7,352 nt of DNA from Negativicutes bacterium (GCA_018058445.1 JAGOZY010000049.1:1-7352); one strand, 5' to 3'; shown: positions 1 through 4,993, numbered from the stretch's first letter. A program made the numbers and translations. The notes: generated from the sequence alone by a model not told the origin.

Positions 1-303
1 GGGGAGCAGCGACGTCTGGAGATCGCAAGGGCTCTTGCAACTGAGCCAAAGCTTCTTCTCCTCGATGAACCAGCAGCCGGAATGAATCCCCAGGAAACAA
101 AGGAACTCACCGAACTGATTCAGTGGATTCGTGAAAAATTTAATTTAACTGTGCTACTAATTGAGCACGACATGTCACTGGTTATGAAGCTTTGCGAACG
201 AATTTACGTACTGGATTATGGAACAGTCATTGCCCACGGAACGCCAGAGGAGATTCGGCAGAATCCAAGGGTTATTCAGGCGTATCTAGGAGAGGAGGGA
301 TAA
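1..303 (+). CDS. livG: LivG, branched-chain amino acid ABC transporter ATPase (C-terminal part)
   Basis: Only the last 100 residues are in the window; the frame is open from base 1, and the gene starts upstream. LivG is one of two cytoplasmic ATPases that power uptake of leucine, isoleucine and valine through the LivH/LivM membrane pair. The fragment begins inside the ABC signature (GEQRRLEIARAL at residues 1-12). It continues into Walker B (LLLLDEP near residues 18-24) and the switch region LLIEHDM, with its histidine at about residue 56. It ends in the family's typical tail, with a GTPEEI motif and an AYLGE end. LivG is usually about 255 residues, so the Walker A half is missing. Assignment to LivG rather than another ABC ATPase rests on the IEHDM switch, the EEIRQNPRVIQAYLGE tail and LivF following 3 bases later. 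The LivF ribosome binding site lies within its last codons, which implies translational coupling. Confidence 0.93.
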   Translation, partial: GEQRRLEIARALATEPKLLLLDEPAAGMNPQETKELTELIQWIREKFNLTVLLIEHDMSLVMKLCERIYVLDYGTVIAHGTPEEIRQNPRVIQAYLGEEG

Positions 304-306
304 CGG

Positions 307-1011
307 ATGCTCAATGTTGAAAATTTACATGTCCATTATGGAGCGATCCATGCCCTCAAAGGAGTTTCCATTCAAGTTCCTCAAGGTAAAATTGTCACAC
401 TGATTGGTGCAAACGGAGCGGGAAAATCAACGACTCTTAAAGCACTCTCGGGACTTTTAAAACCGAGCCAAGGAAAAATCATTCTCGAAGGTAAAGAAAT
501 TCAAAAAATGGAAGCTCAAGATATCGTTCGACTGGGAATGAGCCAAGTACCAGAAGGGCGAAGAGTGTTTGCCCATATGTCAGTGCGGGAAAATTTGGAT
601 CTAGGGGCTTATGTCCGAAATGATAAATCAGGAATTCAAGAAGATATGGAAAAGATTTTTGTTCGTTTTCCTCGGCTTAAAGAACGAGAAAAGCAACTAG
701 CTGGGACTCTTTCCGGTGGGGAGCAGCAGATGTTAGCTATGGGTAGGGCCCTGATGAGCCGTCCACGGCTACTTCTTTTGGATGAGCCTTCCATGGGACT
801 TGCGCCACTTCTTGTAAAAGAAATCTTCCGCATTGTGGAAGAAATCAATCAAACAGGAACAACGGTGCTTCTTGTAGAACAAAATGCTCATATGGCTCTT
901 TCAATTGCCGACTATGCCTATGTACTCGAAACTGGTGTGGTAAGTCTAGAAGGGCCAGCCGCGGAGCTGGCTCAAAGTGAAAAAGTGAAGGCTGCTTATC
1001 TCGGAGGATAG
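307..1011 (+). CDS. livF: LivF, branched-chain amino acid ABC transporter ATPase
   Basis: This is a complete 234-residue ATPase, the usual LivF length. It is the second nucleotide-binding subunit of the high-affinity branched-chain amino acid importer and works as a heterodimer with LivG on the cytoplasmic face. Visible motifs in order are Walker A GANGAGKST (34-42), the family segment VPEGRRVF (81-88), the signature LSGGEQQ (135-141), Walker B LLLLDEP (155-161) and the switch region LVEQN (189-193). The switch histidine is replaced by Gln, which is normal for LivF. The C-terminus AAYLGG is also typical. The start is the ATG 3 bases after the livG stop, with AGGAGGG at 293-299 giving a 7-base spacing. 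It appears to be the last gene of the liv operon, since a terminator follows 30 bases after the stop. Some relatives transport urea (UrtE) or other amides. No substrate-binding protein is visible to decide, but the branched-chain role is the common one. Confidence 0.93.
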   Translation: MLNVENLHVHYGAIHALKGVSIQVPQGKIVTLIGANGAGKSTTLKALSGLLKPSQGKIILEGKEIQKMEAQDIVRLGMSQVPEGRRVFAHMSVRENLDLGAYVRNDKSGIQEDMEKIFVRFPRLKEREKQLAGTLSGGEQQMLAMGRALMSRPRLLLLDEPSMGLAPLLVKEIFRIVEEINQTGTTVLLVEQNAHMALSIADYAYVLETGVVSLEGPAAELAQSEKVKAAYLGG

Positions 1012-1022
1012 GAGGGTTTCTT

Positions 1023-1367
1023 TTAGAAGTGGCTTTTATAGAAGAGCTGCTTAGCCCTTCTTTTTTTAGAAATCGGAATCCTCGGTTTTTCGTGTAGACA
1101 GGCGAAAAAAATCTTCGTCGAGACATTACAGATAAATCGTTCTAGGAGAAAATCTGGAAATCTTCCATTCACTTCGCTCAGCGAAAATTTCCGACATTTT
1201 CTATTCCAAGACTCTTTATCCTTCATTTCGACTTGATAATCATTTTCGCTCTTGTCTACACTGATCTTTAAACCAATATCTAGTTGGGTCGTTTTCGGGT
1301 GCCTTGCGATTAATTCGTGAGCCTGTTGAAGTGAGAATAAGTCATTAGCCCATTCGCTTTTTTTCAT
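1023..1367 (-). CDS. Uncertain hypothetical protein or gene remnant
   Basis: This is a 114-residue reading frame starting MKKSEWANDLF and ending KSHF; I do not recognise it. The frame stays open upstream to an ATG at 1484, but those extra 39 residues are rich in Cys, Phe and Leu and do not look like protein. In favour of coding, the total open length (153 codons) is long for chance in a non-coding gap. The part from Met-40 on is hydrophilic, with plausible amino acid use and many purine-initial codons. Against it, the only ribosome-binding match is a weak AAGG 11 bases before the ATG, there is no clear promoter, and the 3' end runs into the livF terminator on the other strand. It has no signal peptide, membrane segment or known motif. 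It could be a decayed gene or a chance frame in a structured non-coding region. Confidence 0.25.
   Translation of the reverse strand: MKKSEWANDLFSLQQAHELIARHPKTTQLDIGLKISVDKSENDYQVEMKDKESWNRKCRKFSLSEVNGRFPDFLLERFICNVSTKIFFACLHEKPRIPISKKRRAKQLFYKSHF
1041..1067 (+). terminator. Intrinsic terminator of the liv operon
   Basis: A hairpin is formed by GAAG-A-GCT (1041-1048) and AGC-C-CTTC (1053-1060), with one A/C mismatch and a 4-base loop. Seven T residues follow at 1061-1067. It lies 30 bases after the livF stop. There is no T-tract in the other direction, so it acts on the plus strand only. Confidence 0.7.
1148..1201. repeat. Imperfect nested palindrome
   Basis: Two outer 6-bp arms pair: GAAAAT (1148-1153) with ATTTTC (1196-1201), and GGAAAT (1156-1161) with ATTTCC (1187-1192). 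They are separated by a small 2/3-base internal loop. Inside lies a second perfect palindrome, TTCGCT-C-AGCGAA (1173-1185). The structure could form in DNA or in RNA from either strand, and no T-tract follows, so it is not a terminator. It falls within the uncertain minus-strand frame. Confidence 0.55.
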
Positions 1368-1393
1368 GAAGCATCGCGCCTTGAAAAAAAGCG
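1355..1393. repeat. Perfect 12-bp inverted repeat around a putative start codon
   Basis: CGCTTTTTTTCA at 1355-1366 is exactly complementary to TGAAAAAAAGCG at 1382-1393, with 15 bases between. Read on the minus strand, the downstream arm is the second and third bases of the ATG at 1367-1365 plus the following Lys-Lys-Ser codons. The weak AAGG lies at the arm/loop edge. A hairpin here would hide the start codon of the uncertain frame, if that frame is real. Confidence 0.6.
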
Positions 1394-1561
1394 CTTTGGG
1401 CTTGACGAAAGTCGAACATAAACAGTGCGGAAGAATTTGCAAGGACTTGAAACGACAAGAAGAACGAAGAGGGAGAAAAGCCATAGAGTAGCAAGCTTTG
1501 CTGAGAATAAGTTAACAGAAATGATGACCTAGCCTAAGTAAAAAAACAGGGAGGGATTAAG

Positions 1562-2236
1562 ATGTTTGTAGCGGATCGTATGACAAAAAATCCAGTAACT
1601 ATTTCACCAGAGACTTCTGTCTCGCACGCTCATGAATTAATGAGAAACAAGAAATTCCGCCGTTTACCTGTGGTTGAAGGGGAAAAGCTAGTTGGCTGGG
1701 TGACTGAAAGAGATTTGCGAGAGGTCTCTCCCTCATCAGCGACAACCCTATCGGTCTATGAGATGAATTATCTGCTCTCAAAGCTTAAAATTGCTGATGT
1801 GATGCAAAAAGACTTGGTCACTGTACCAGTTGATGCCGCGGTAGAAGAGGCAGCTCTTCTCATGTATCGCCATAAAATTGGAGGAATGCCAGTCCTCGAT
1901 GGAAATCAGCATTTAGTAGGTATCATCACTGAGACCGACATCTTTAGAGCCTTTCTGGATATGATGGATGTGGTTCACGGGGCGACTCGATTTACTTTGC
2001 AGTCGGAAGATAAAATAGGCGTTTTTGCGGCTCTTTCTGGGCTCTTTGCTCGTAAAGGCTTATCTATTTCGTCGGTGACAAATTATCCCGGCCCTGATGG
2101 GAGTGCCTATATTGTGGTTCGAGTTCCTGGTGATCACGACACTGCCAAAGAGGCCGTTCCAGATATCGAACTGCTTGGACTTAAAATTATAGCCATCAAT
2201 CAATTGCCTCCCATGGAGCTTCAGGGAAAAGGATAG
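1562..2236 (+). CDS. CBS-CBS-ACT domain protein (AcuB-like)
   Basis: This is a 224-residue soluble protein. The first CBS domain covers about residues 1-60 (DRMTKNPVTISPE, then GWVTERD at 45-51). The second covers about 74-134 (DVMQKDLVTVPVD, then GIITETD at 120-126). An ACT-like domain follows from about 141 to 216. The VTERD and ITETD stretches match the ribose/phosphate-contacting motif of adenine-nucleotide-binding CBS pairs. This order and length match the AcuB family, named from Bacillus subtilis acetoin utilisation, but most members have no proven role. No catalytic domain is present, so a sensor or regulatory role responding to an adenine nucleotide, and perhaps to an amino acid through ACT, is an inference. 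No acetoin genes are nearby. The start ATG has AGGGAGGGA 5-6 bases upstream. The gene stands alone and ends in a strong terminator directly after its stop. Confidence 0.88.
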   Translation: MFVADRMTKNPVTISPETSVSHAHELMRNKKFRRLPVVEGEKLVGWVTERDLREVSPSSATTLSVYEMNYLLSKLKIADVMQKDLVTVPVDAAVEEAALLMYRHKIGGMPVLDGNQHLVGIITETDIFRAFLDMMDVVHGATRFTLQSEDKIGVFAALSGLFARKGLSISSVTNYPGPDGSAYIVVRVPGDHDTAKEAVPDIELLGLKIIAINQLPPMELQGKG

Positions 2237-2267
2237 AAAAAAGCCAGGCATTAATGCCTGGCTTTTT
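2237..2267. terminator. Bidirectional intrinsic terminator
   Basis: GCCAGGCA (2243-2250) pairs perfectly with TGCCTGGC (2255-2262) across a TTAA loop. It is flanked by A6 (2237-2242) on the left and T5 (2263-2267) on the right. It starts directly after the stop of the CBS-ACT gene and lies 31 bases beyond the stop of the convergent small membrane protein gene, so it can serve both. Confidence 0.9.
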
Positions 2268-2297
2268 GTGTTATCGAAGAAGGATAACCTCACTGAA

Positions 2298-2507
2298 TCA
2301 AAAAAAGGACTTTACCAGTCGCATTGTTCCGACGATTAATAATCCAATTCCAGCTCCAAACATGGAAGTTTTGGCAAGGCTATAAATGGTAATGAATTCG
2401 ACATGATCGAAGATCTCAACTCCACTGGGGAGATAATACTCAAGAGCGACACAAATAGCTCCCAGAATAATAAGAAAAACAGGGTTTTTTGTAGTCACAG
2501 CGTACAT
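2298..2507 (-). CDS. Small two-helix membrane protein, function unknown
   Basis: The predicted protein has 69 residues, with hydrophobic segments at about 9-26 (VFLIILGAICVALEYYL) and about 48-65 (SMFGAGIGLLIVGTMRL). They are joined by a short acidic loop (EIFDHVEF), and the C-terminus is basic (RLVKSFF). It should be a small integral membrane protein of the cytoplasmic membrane. I do not recognise the family. The start is debatable: AAAGG lies immediately before the ATG at 2507, which is too close, but 9 bases before an in-frame GTG (codon 4, at 2498-2496). Translation may therefore begin there and give 66 residues. It is divergent from the metal-exporter gene and convergent with the CBS-ACT gene, sharing the terminator at 2237-2267. 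Its two helices and clean terminator make a real gene likely, but nothing indicates its job. Confidence 0.65.
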   Translation of the reverse strand: MYAVTTKNPVFLIILGAICVALEYYLPSGVEIFDHVEFITIYSLAKTSMFGAGIGLLIVGTMRLVKSFF

Positions 2508-2512
2508 CCTTT
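2508..2512 (-). promoter_or_regulatory. Ribosome binding site that questions the ATG start
   Basis: AAAGG on the minus strand directly abuts the ATG of the small membrane protein gene but sits 9 bases from the in-frame GTG at codon 4. The spacing favours the GTG start. Confidence 0.4.
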
Positions 2513-2579
2513 CTAGCTAACTTAAAAAATAGTTACGTGAAAAGAGCTGTAGCAAGTGTATCACGGAATGGGCAGGTTA

Positions 2580-2611
2580 GAAAGTTGAAAGAGGAACGAA
2601 GGAGAACTTTC
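2580..2611. repeat. Inverted repeat in the divergent intergenic region
   Basis: GAAAGTT (2580-2586) is complementary to AACTTTC (2605-2611) with 18 bases between. It lies 9 bases upstream of the putative -35 of the metal-exporter promoter, a position suitable for a regulator. It does not resemble a Zur box, and it could be chance. Confidence 0.3.
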
Positions 2612-2620
2612 AGGATCGAG

Positions 2621-2649
2621 TTGTTTCTTCTTTTGACAGATGCTATAAT
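2621..2649 (+). promoter_or_regulatory. Sigma-A type promoter with extended -10 for the metal-exporter gene
   Basis: TTGTTT (2621-2626) is followed after 17 bases by TATAAT (2644-2649), a perfect -10. It is preceded by TG at 2641-2642, the extended -10 arrangement. Transcription would start near 2656 and give a leader of about 64 bases. A perfect TTGACA also lies at 2633-2638, but it is only 5 bases from this -10, so it cannot be its partner. Confidence 0.7.
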
Positions 2650-2671
2650 GAGAATGGTTGAGAATAAAGTT

Positions 2672-2693
2672 AGCTCCGCTTTTTTGCGGAGCT
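2672..2693 (+). promoter_or_regulatory. Leader hairpin ahead of the metal-exporter gene
   Basis: AGCTCCGC (2672-2679) pairs perfectly with GCGGAGCT (2686-2693) across a T6 loop. It is followed by a broken T-rich stretch to 2706 and then the ribosome binding site. It lies wholly between the predicted transcription start and the start codon. The T-rich tail could make it a weak attenuator. The CTCCG of its left arm could also pair with the CGGAG of the ribosome binding site (2707-2711), which would allow alternative folds. Confidence 0.5.
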
Positions 2694-2707
2694 TTAGTTG
2701 TCTTTTC

Positions 2708-2715
2708 GGAGGTGA
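2708..2715 (+). promoter_or_regulatory. Ribosome binding site fixing the metal-exporter start
   Basis: GGAGGTGA is a near-perfect anti-16S match, 7 bases (from GGAGG) before the ATG at 2720. It argues against using the longer open frame, which begins at 2537 and would translate the promoter and hairpin. Confidence 0.85.
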
Positions 2716-2719
2716 GAAT

Positions 2720-3625
2720 ATGAATCAGGAAAAAATAAATGCCAGAAAAGAGCGGGCAGCTATCCTATCTGTGGTGTCAAACTCACTTTTGGTATCGGGA
2801 AAATTTGCGGTGGGAATTGCCATGGGCTCTATTGGAATTTTATCGGAAGCGGTCCATTCAAGTATGGATCTACTAGCTTCAGGAATTTCTTGGTGGTCTG
2901 TGCGGCAATCAGCAAAACCACCGGATAAAGAGCACGCTTATGGGCATGGTAAGATTGAAACCATGTCGGCTTTTGTTGAAGCTCTTTTAATTATTCTTGC
3001 TGCCTTATGGATTGCCGTGGAGGCGGTCAAAAAATGGTTTAATCCAGAGCCGATTGAAGGTCTCTCCTGGGGACTTGGCATTATGGCTTTATCGATTGTC
3101 ATCAATCTGCTTGTCGCGAATCATTTGTTCAAAGTCGGTAAAGAAACCGACTCCGAAGCTTTGCAGGCTGATGGGCATCACTTGGCAGCTGATGTATGGA
3201 GTAGTGTAGGCGTATTAGTCGGGCTTGGCGCGATCTGGCTCACAGGCTGGATGTGGCTCGATCCAGTCATTGCTTTGCTCGTAGCTGGCTGGATTTTCCG
3301 AATTGGTTGGAAGCTGGCGCAAAAGGGGATGGAAGGGCTTGTTGATACGGCTCTTCCAGAAGCAGAGGAGGAGAAAGTGAAGGCGATTCTCGAGGCGGAC
3401 CCCAGAGTTCACGTCTTTCATAAACTTCGAAGCCGCAAAAGCGGAGCCATACGATTGATTGATCTTCATGTTCACTTAGATGGCGATATGAGCCTGGCTG
3501 AAGCTCATCTTATCAGTCATGAAATTGAAGCTAAAATTGAAGAAGCTTTACCAAAAGTGGATGTGATCATCCATCTTGAACCAAGTTGGTGTCGCTTTGA
3601 AGAAGCTGCACAGAGTAAGCTATGA
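2720..3625 (+). CDS. Cation diffusion facilitator (CDF) family metal exporter
   Basis: This is a 301-residue inner-membrane antiporter of the YiiP/CzcD type, expected to export divalent metal (Zn most likely) in exchange for protons. Six hydrophobic segments lie at about 14-35, 37-58, 82-102, 115-136, 158-176 and 180-198. A cytoplasmic C-terminal domain of about 90 residues follows. Transport-site residues are visible as H46xxxD50 in helix 2 and H154xxxD158 in helix 5. The second metal site, between helices 2 and 3, has D69, H72 and H76 in the EHAYGHGKIE motif. The C-terminal domain carries the metal-contact pattern of the family (H250, H252, D254, H263, H267, H285). The His-Asp/His-Asp set is the version associated in the family with zinc preference, whereas E. 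coli YiiP has Asp-Asp/His-Asp. The frame is open 61 codons upstream, but the strong ribosome binding site and promoter place the start here. It has its own promoter and leader hairpin. Confidence 0.92.
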   Translation: MNQEKINARKERAAILSVVSNSLLVSGKFAVGIAMGSIGILSEAVHSSMDLLASGISWWSVRQSAKPPDKEHAYGHGKIETMSAFVEALLIILAALWIAVEAVKKWFNPEPIEGLSWGLGIMALSIVINLLVANHLFKVGKETDSEALQADGHHLAADVWSSVGVLVGLGAIWLTGWMWLDPVIALLVAGWIFRIGWKLAQKGMEGLVDTALPEAEEEKVKAILEADPRVHVFHKLRSRKSGAIRLIDLHVHLDGDMSLAEAHLISHEIEAKIEEALPKVDVIIHLEPSWCRFEEAAQSKL

Positions 3626-3626
3626 T
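3597..3626 (+). promoter_or_regulatory. Possible promoter for the DUF951 gene
   Basis: TTGAAG (3597-3602) and TATGAT (3621-3626) are separated by 18 bases and overlap the end of the metal-exporter gene. The -10 is good and the -35 is moderate. The DUF951 gene could instead be read through from the exporter, since no terminator separates them. Confidence 0.35.
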
Positions 3627-3652
3627 ATACTAAAGAAAGCTTAAGACGTGAT

Positions 3653-3660
3653 GGGAGTGA
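3653..3660 (+). promoter_or_regulatory. Ribosome binding site deciding the DUF951 start
   Basis: GGGAGTGA, with core GGAG at 3654-3657, lies 8 bases before the ATG at 3666. The upstream in-frame GTG (3648) and ATG (3651) have no comparable site before them, and this site lies inside or after them. Confidence 0.7.
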
Positions 3661-3665
3661 CTTTG

Positions 3666-3875
3666 ATGGCCGTAAAAGGACCTGTTCAAGTAGCTTTAAA
3701 AGATATTGCTGAAATGAAAAAACAGCATCCTTGCGGATCTAATCGTTGGGAAATTACCCGCACGGGGATGGATATTGGCATGAAGTGCCTCGGTTGTGGA
3801 CACTTTGTCTTAACCCCTCGGGTAAAGTTTGAGAAGTCCTTAAAAAAATTAATTCCATTTTCCCCAGAAGAATAA
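3666..3875 (+). CDS. DUF951 family protein (YyzM-like)
   Basis: This is a 69-residue protein with the hallmark DUF951 segments: the QHPCGSNRWEITRTG stretch (20-34), then MDIGMKCLGCG (35-45) and LTPRVKFEKSLKK (49-61). Cys23 with the C41-x-x-C44 pair could bind a metal ion, probably zinc, although family members differ in how many Cys they keep. The fold is thought to be a small beta-barrel and the family is widespread in Bacillota; its function is not known. The C-terminus is basic, which would fit nucleic-acid contact, but this is inference. The start was placed at the ATG with the GGAG site 8 bases upstream, giving the usual family length. The longer frame would add six residues. The gene lies 40 bases after the metal-exporter stop on the same strand and may share its transcript. 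Its stop codon merges into the A-tract of the following terminator. Confidence 0.88.
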   Translation: MAVKGPVQVALKDIAEMKKQHPCGSNRWEITRTGMDIGMKCLGCGHFVLTPRVKFEKSLKKLIPFSPEE

Positions 3876-3916
3876 AAAGCGTAGAGCTTCTTTTATCAAG
3901 AAGTTCTACGCTTTTT
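3874..3916. terminator. Bidirectional intrinsic terminator between the DUF951 gene and csaA
   Basis: A 14-bp stem pairs 3879-3892 with 3898-3911, with one G-U wobble and a 5-base loop. A5 lies on the left (3874-3878) and T5 on the right (3912-3916). It ends 3 bases before the csaA stop on the opposite strand, so it serves both convergent genes. Confidence 0.92.
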
Positions 3917-3919
3917 AAT

Positions 3920-4249
3920 TTAGCGAATCGGCCAGCCGACGAGCGCATCCTCATTAGGATGAAGTAAAATGACATCTCCTTCACCATCTACCGACCCTAG
4001 CACAAGACACTCACTTTTAAATCCGGCAACTCGTAGTGGCGGAAGTCCGAGGGCGGCGACTATTTTTCTACCAATCAAATCCTCAGGCTGATAACGTCGG
4101 GTAAGTTGGGCTGAGGTCTGACGAAAGCCGGAGGGACCAAAGTTAATTTTTAGTTTATACGCAGGGACGCGGGCTTCAGGAAAAGGAATGGCTTCTTCGA
4201 TAATACCGACCCGGATATCCAGATCGATAAGGTCATTGATCGTACTCAT
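3920..4249 (-). CDS. csaA: CsaA, tRNA-binding-domain protein / secretion chaperone
   Basis: This 109-residue protein matches CsaA along its full length (the Bacillus subtilis protein is about 110). It has the LDIRVG start of the OB fold (residues 10-15), FPEARVPAYKLKI (23-35), the FGPSGFRQTSAQLTRRY block (37-53) and the LPPLRVAGFKSECLVLG segment (69-85). The family forms a dimer of OB-fold tRNA-binding domains related to the C-terminal domain of methionyl-tRNA synthetase and Trbp111. In B. subtilis it has been described as an export-related chaperone. Its true role is unsettled, and tRNA or nucleic-acid binding is the alternative. It acts in the cytoplasm. AAAGGAGG (4259-4266 on the minus strand) lies 9 bases before the ATG, which fixes the start. 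The gene is transcribed alone, with a candidate promoter upstream and a shared terminator. Confidence 0.93.
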   Translation of the reverse strand: MSTINDLIDLDIRVGIIEEAIPFPEARVPAYKLKINFGPSGFRQTSAQLTRRYQPEDLIGRKIVAALGLPPLRVAGFKSECLVLGSVDGEGDVILLHPNEDALVGWPIR

Positions 4250-4279
4250 TTGTGTGAGCCTCCTTTAGGTATTTTATTT

Positions 4280-4308
4280 ATTATATAGTAAAAAGGAAAA
4301 TCAAATAA
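4280..4308 (-). promoter_or_regulatory. Possible sigma-A promoter for csaA
   Basis: On the minus strand, TTATTT (4308-4303) is followed after 17 bases by a perfect TATAAT (4285-4280). Transcription would start near 4273, giving a leader of about 24 bases that includes the ribosome binding site. The -35 is weak and the region is AT-rich, so chance is possible. Confidence 0.45.
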
Positions 4309-4402
4309 GTGGCAGGGAGAATGAGGCGCTTAGCGAATAGATAAAGTATAAGATGATTGTTTGAAAAATTGATATTAAATAGTTCGAGGAGGATGATTAA
4401 TC

Positions 4403-4972
4403 ATGGATAAAGCAGTAATTTACACCCGTGGCGGTGACCAAGGGATGACGAGCTTGCTCGATGGAACTCGGGTAAAAAAATATGATACTCGTGTGGAAAG
4501 CTACGGAACAATTGATGAACTAAACTCGGTGATTGGTTTTGCTCAGCATTATTTGGAAGAAGAACCAATGCGGGATAATCTCCGAAAAGTGCAGCGAGAT
4601 TTATTTGGTGTAGCGGCGGAACTTGCCGATCCATCGGGCGAATATAAAGCTGGATTTAATGACGAAACGATCACAAAGCTTGAAAACTGGATCGATGAAA
4701 CCTTAAAACGATATGATCCAGCTCCTAAATTTATTGTCCCAGGAACCAACCAGGCTTCGGGTGCGATGCACGTGGCTCGGACTGTCTGTCGACGGGCCGA
4801 AAGACTGATGGTTAAATTAAACGACAATGAGCCGATCAATCCACTGTTGATTAAATATGTAAATCGACTCTCCGATCTACTTTATACCTATGCTAGATTC
4901 ACTGAAGAGTGCCAAGAACTTGTTCATCCAGATGGAACAGAGACTGGCAACGTTTGCAAAGTCCGCGTCTAG
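4403..4972 (+). CDS. pduO: PduO-type cob(I)alamin adenosyltransferase
   Basis: This 189-residue cytoplasmic enzyme transfers the 5'-deoxyadenosyl group of ATP to cob(I)alamin, making adenosylcobalamin. The N-terminal ATP-binding loop TRGGDQGMTS (8-17) is intact. So are the VESYGTIDELNSVIG stretch (31-45), FIVPG (110-114), the HVARTVCRRAER block (123-134) and YVNRLSDLLYTYAR (152-165). These are the conserved blocks of the PduO/MMAB trimeric family. Phe110 probably corresponds to the Phe shown in Lactobacillus PduO to help form four-coordinate cobalamin; this is judged from the motif only. GAGGAGGA (4386-4393) lies 9 bases before the ATG. No cobalamin synthesis gene, B12-dependent mutase or diol dehydratase is in the window, and no cobalamin riboswitch is seen in the 153-base upstream gap. 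The role is therefore probably general salvage of the cofactor. The gene is single and ends in its own terminator. Confidence 0.93.
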   Translation: MDKAVIYTRGGDQGMTSLLDGTRVKKYDTRVESYGTIDELNSVIGFAQHYLEEEPMRDNLRKVQRDLFGVAAELADPSGEYKAGFNDETITKLENWIDETLKRYDPAPKFIVPGTNQASGAMHVARTVCRRAERLMVKLNDNEPINPLLIKYVNRLSDLLYTYARFTEECQELVHPDGTETGNVCKVRV

Positions 4973-4993
4973 GTGCACCCTTAGCCAGTAAAG

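Larger units (their letters stand above)
1068..1561. other. Long intergenic region without a confident gene
   Basis: These are the 494 bases between the liv terminator and the CBS-ACT gene. Apart from the uncertain minus-strand frame, I see two inverted repeats (1148-1201 and 1355-1393) and a small 5-bp hairpin, AGCAA-GCT-TTGCT, near 1490-1502. No tRNA, riboswitch or transposase signature is recognisable. Just before the next gene is AGGGAGGGA (1548-1556), the ribosome binding site of the CBS-ACT gene. Only a weak promoter-like pair is seen for that gene: TTGCTG at 1498-1503 and AATGAT 16 bases later. The region could be an old insertion or a decayed gene. Confidence 0.5.

Noticed and set aside
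890..900. LivF missing its switch-loop histidine (LVEQN)
   Set aside because: Gln at this position is the normal state of the LivF subfamily, not a defect.
1402..1416. Spo0A box pair (TGACGAA and AGTCGAA)
   Set aside because: The first site matches a loose consensus and the second has a mismatch. There is no suitably placed promoter, so chance is more likely.
1068..1561. Insertion sequence remnant
   Set aside because: No transposase motif, terminal repeat pair bounding the region, or target-site duplication could be identified, so only the individual repeats are reported.
2633..2649. Perfect TTGACA plus perfect TATAAT as one promoter
   Set aside because: The two hexamers are only 5 bases apart. 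The functional pair is more likely TTGTTT at 2621 with the extended -10.
2537..2719. In-frame 61-codon N-terminal extension of the metal exporter
   Set aside because: It would translate the promoter, the leader hairpin and the ribosome binding site. The GGAGGTGA before the ATG at 2720 and the normal family length fix the start there.
4250..4402. Cobalamin riboswitch ahead of the adenosyltransferase gene
   Set aside because: Only a short GCCACT-like match exists, on the wrong strand. The 153-base gap is too small to hold both the riboswitch core and the csaA control region, and none of the other conserved blocks is present.
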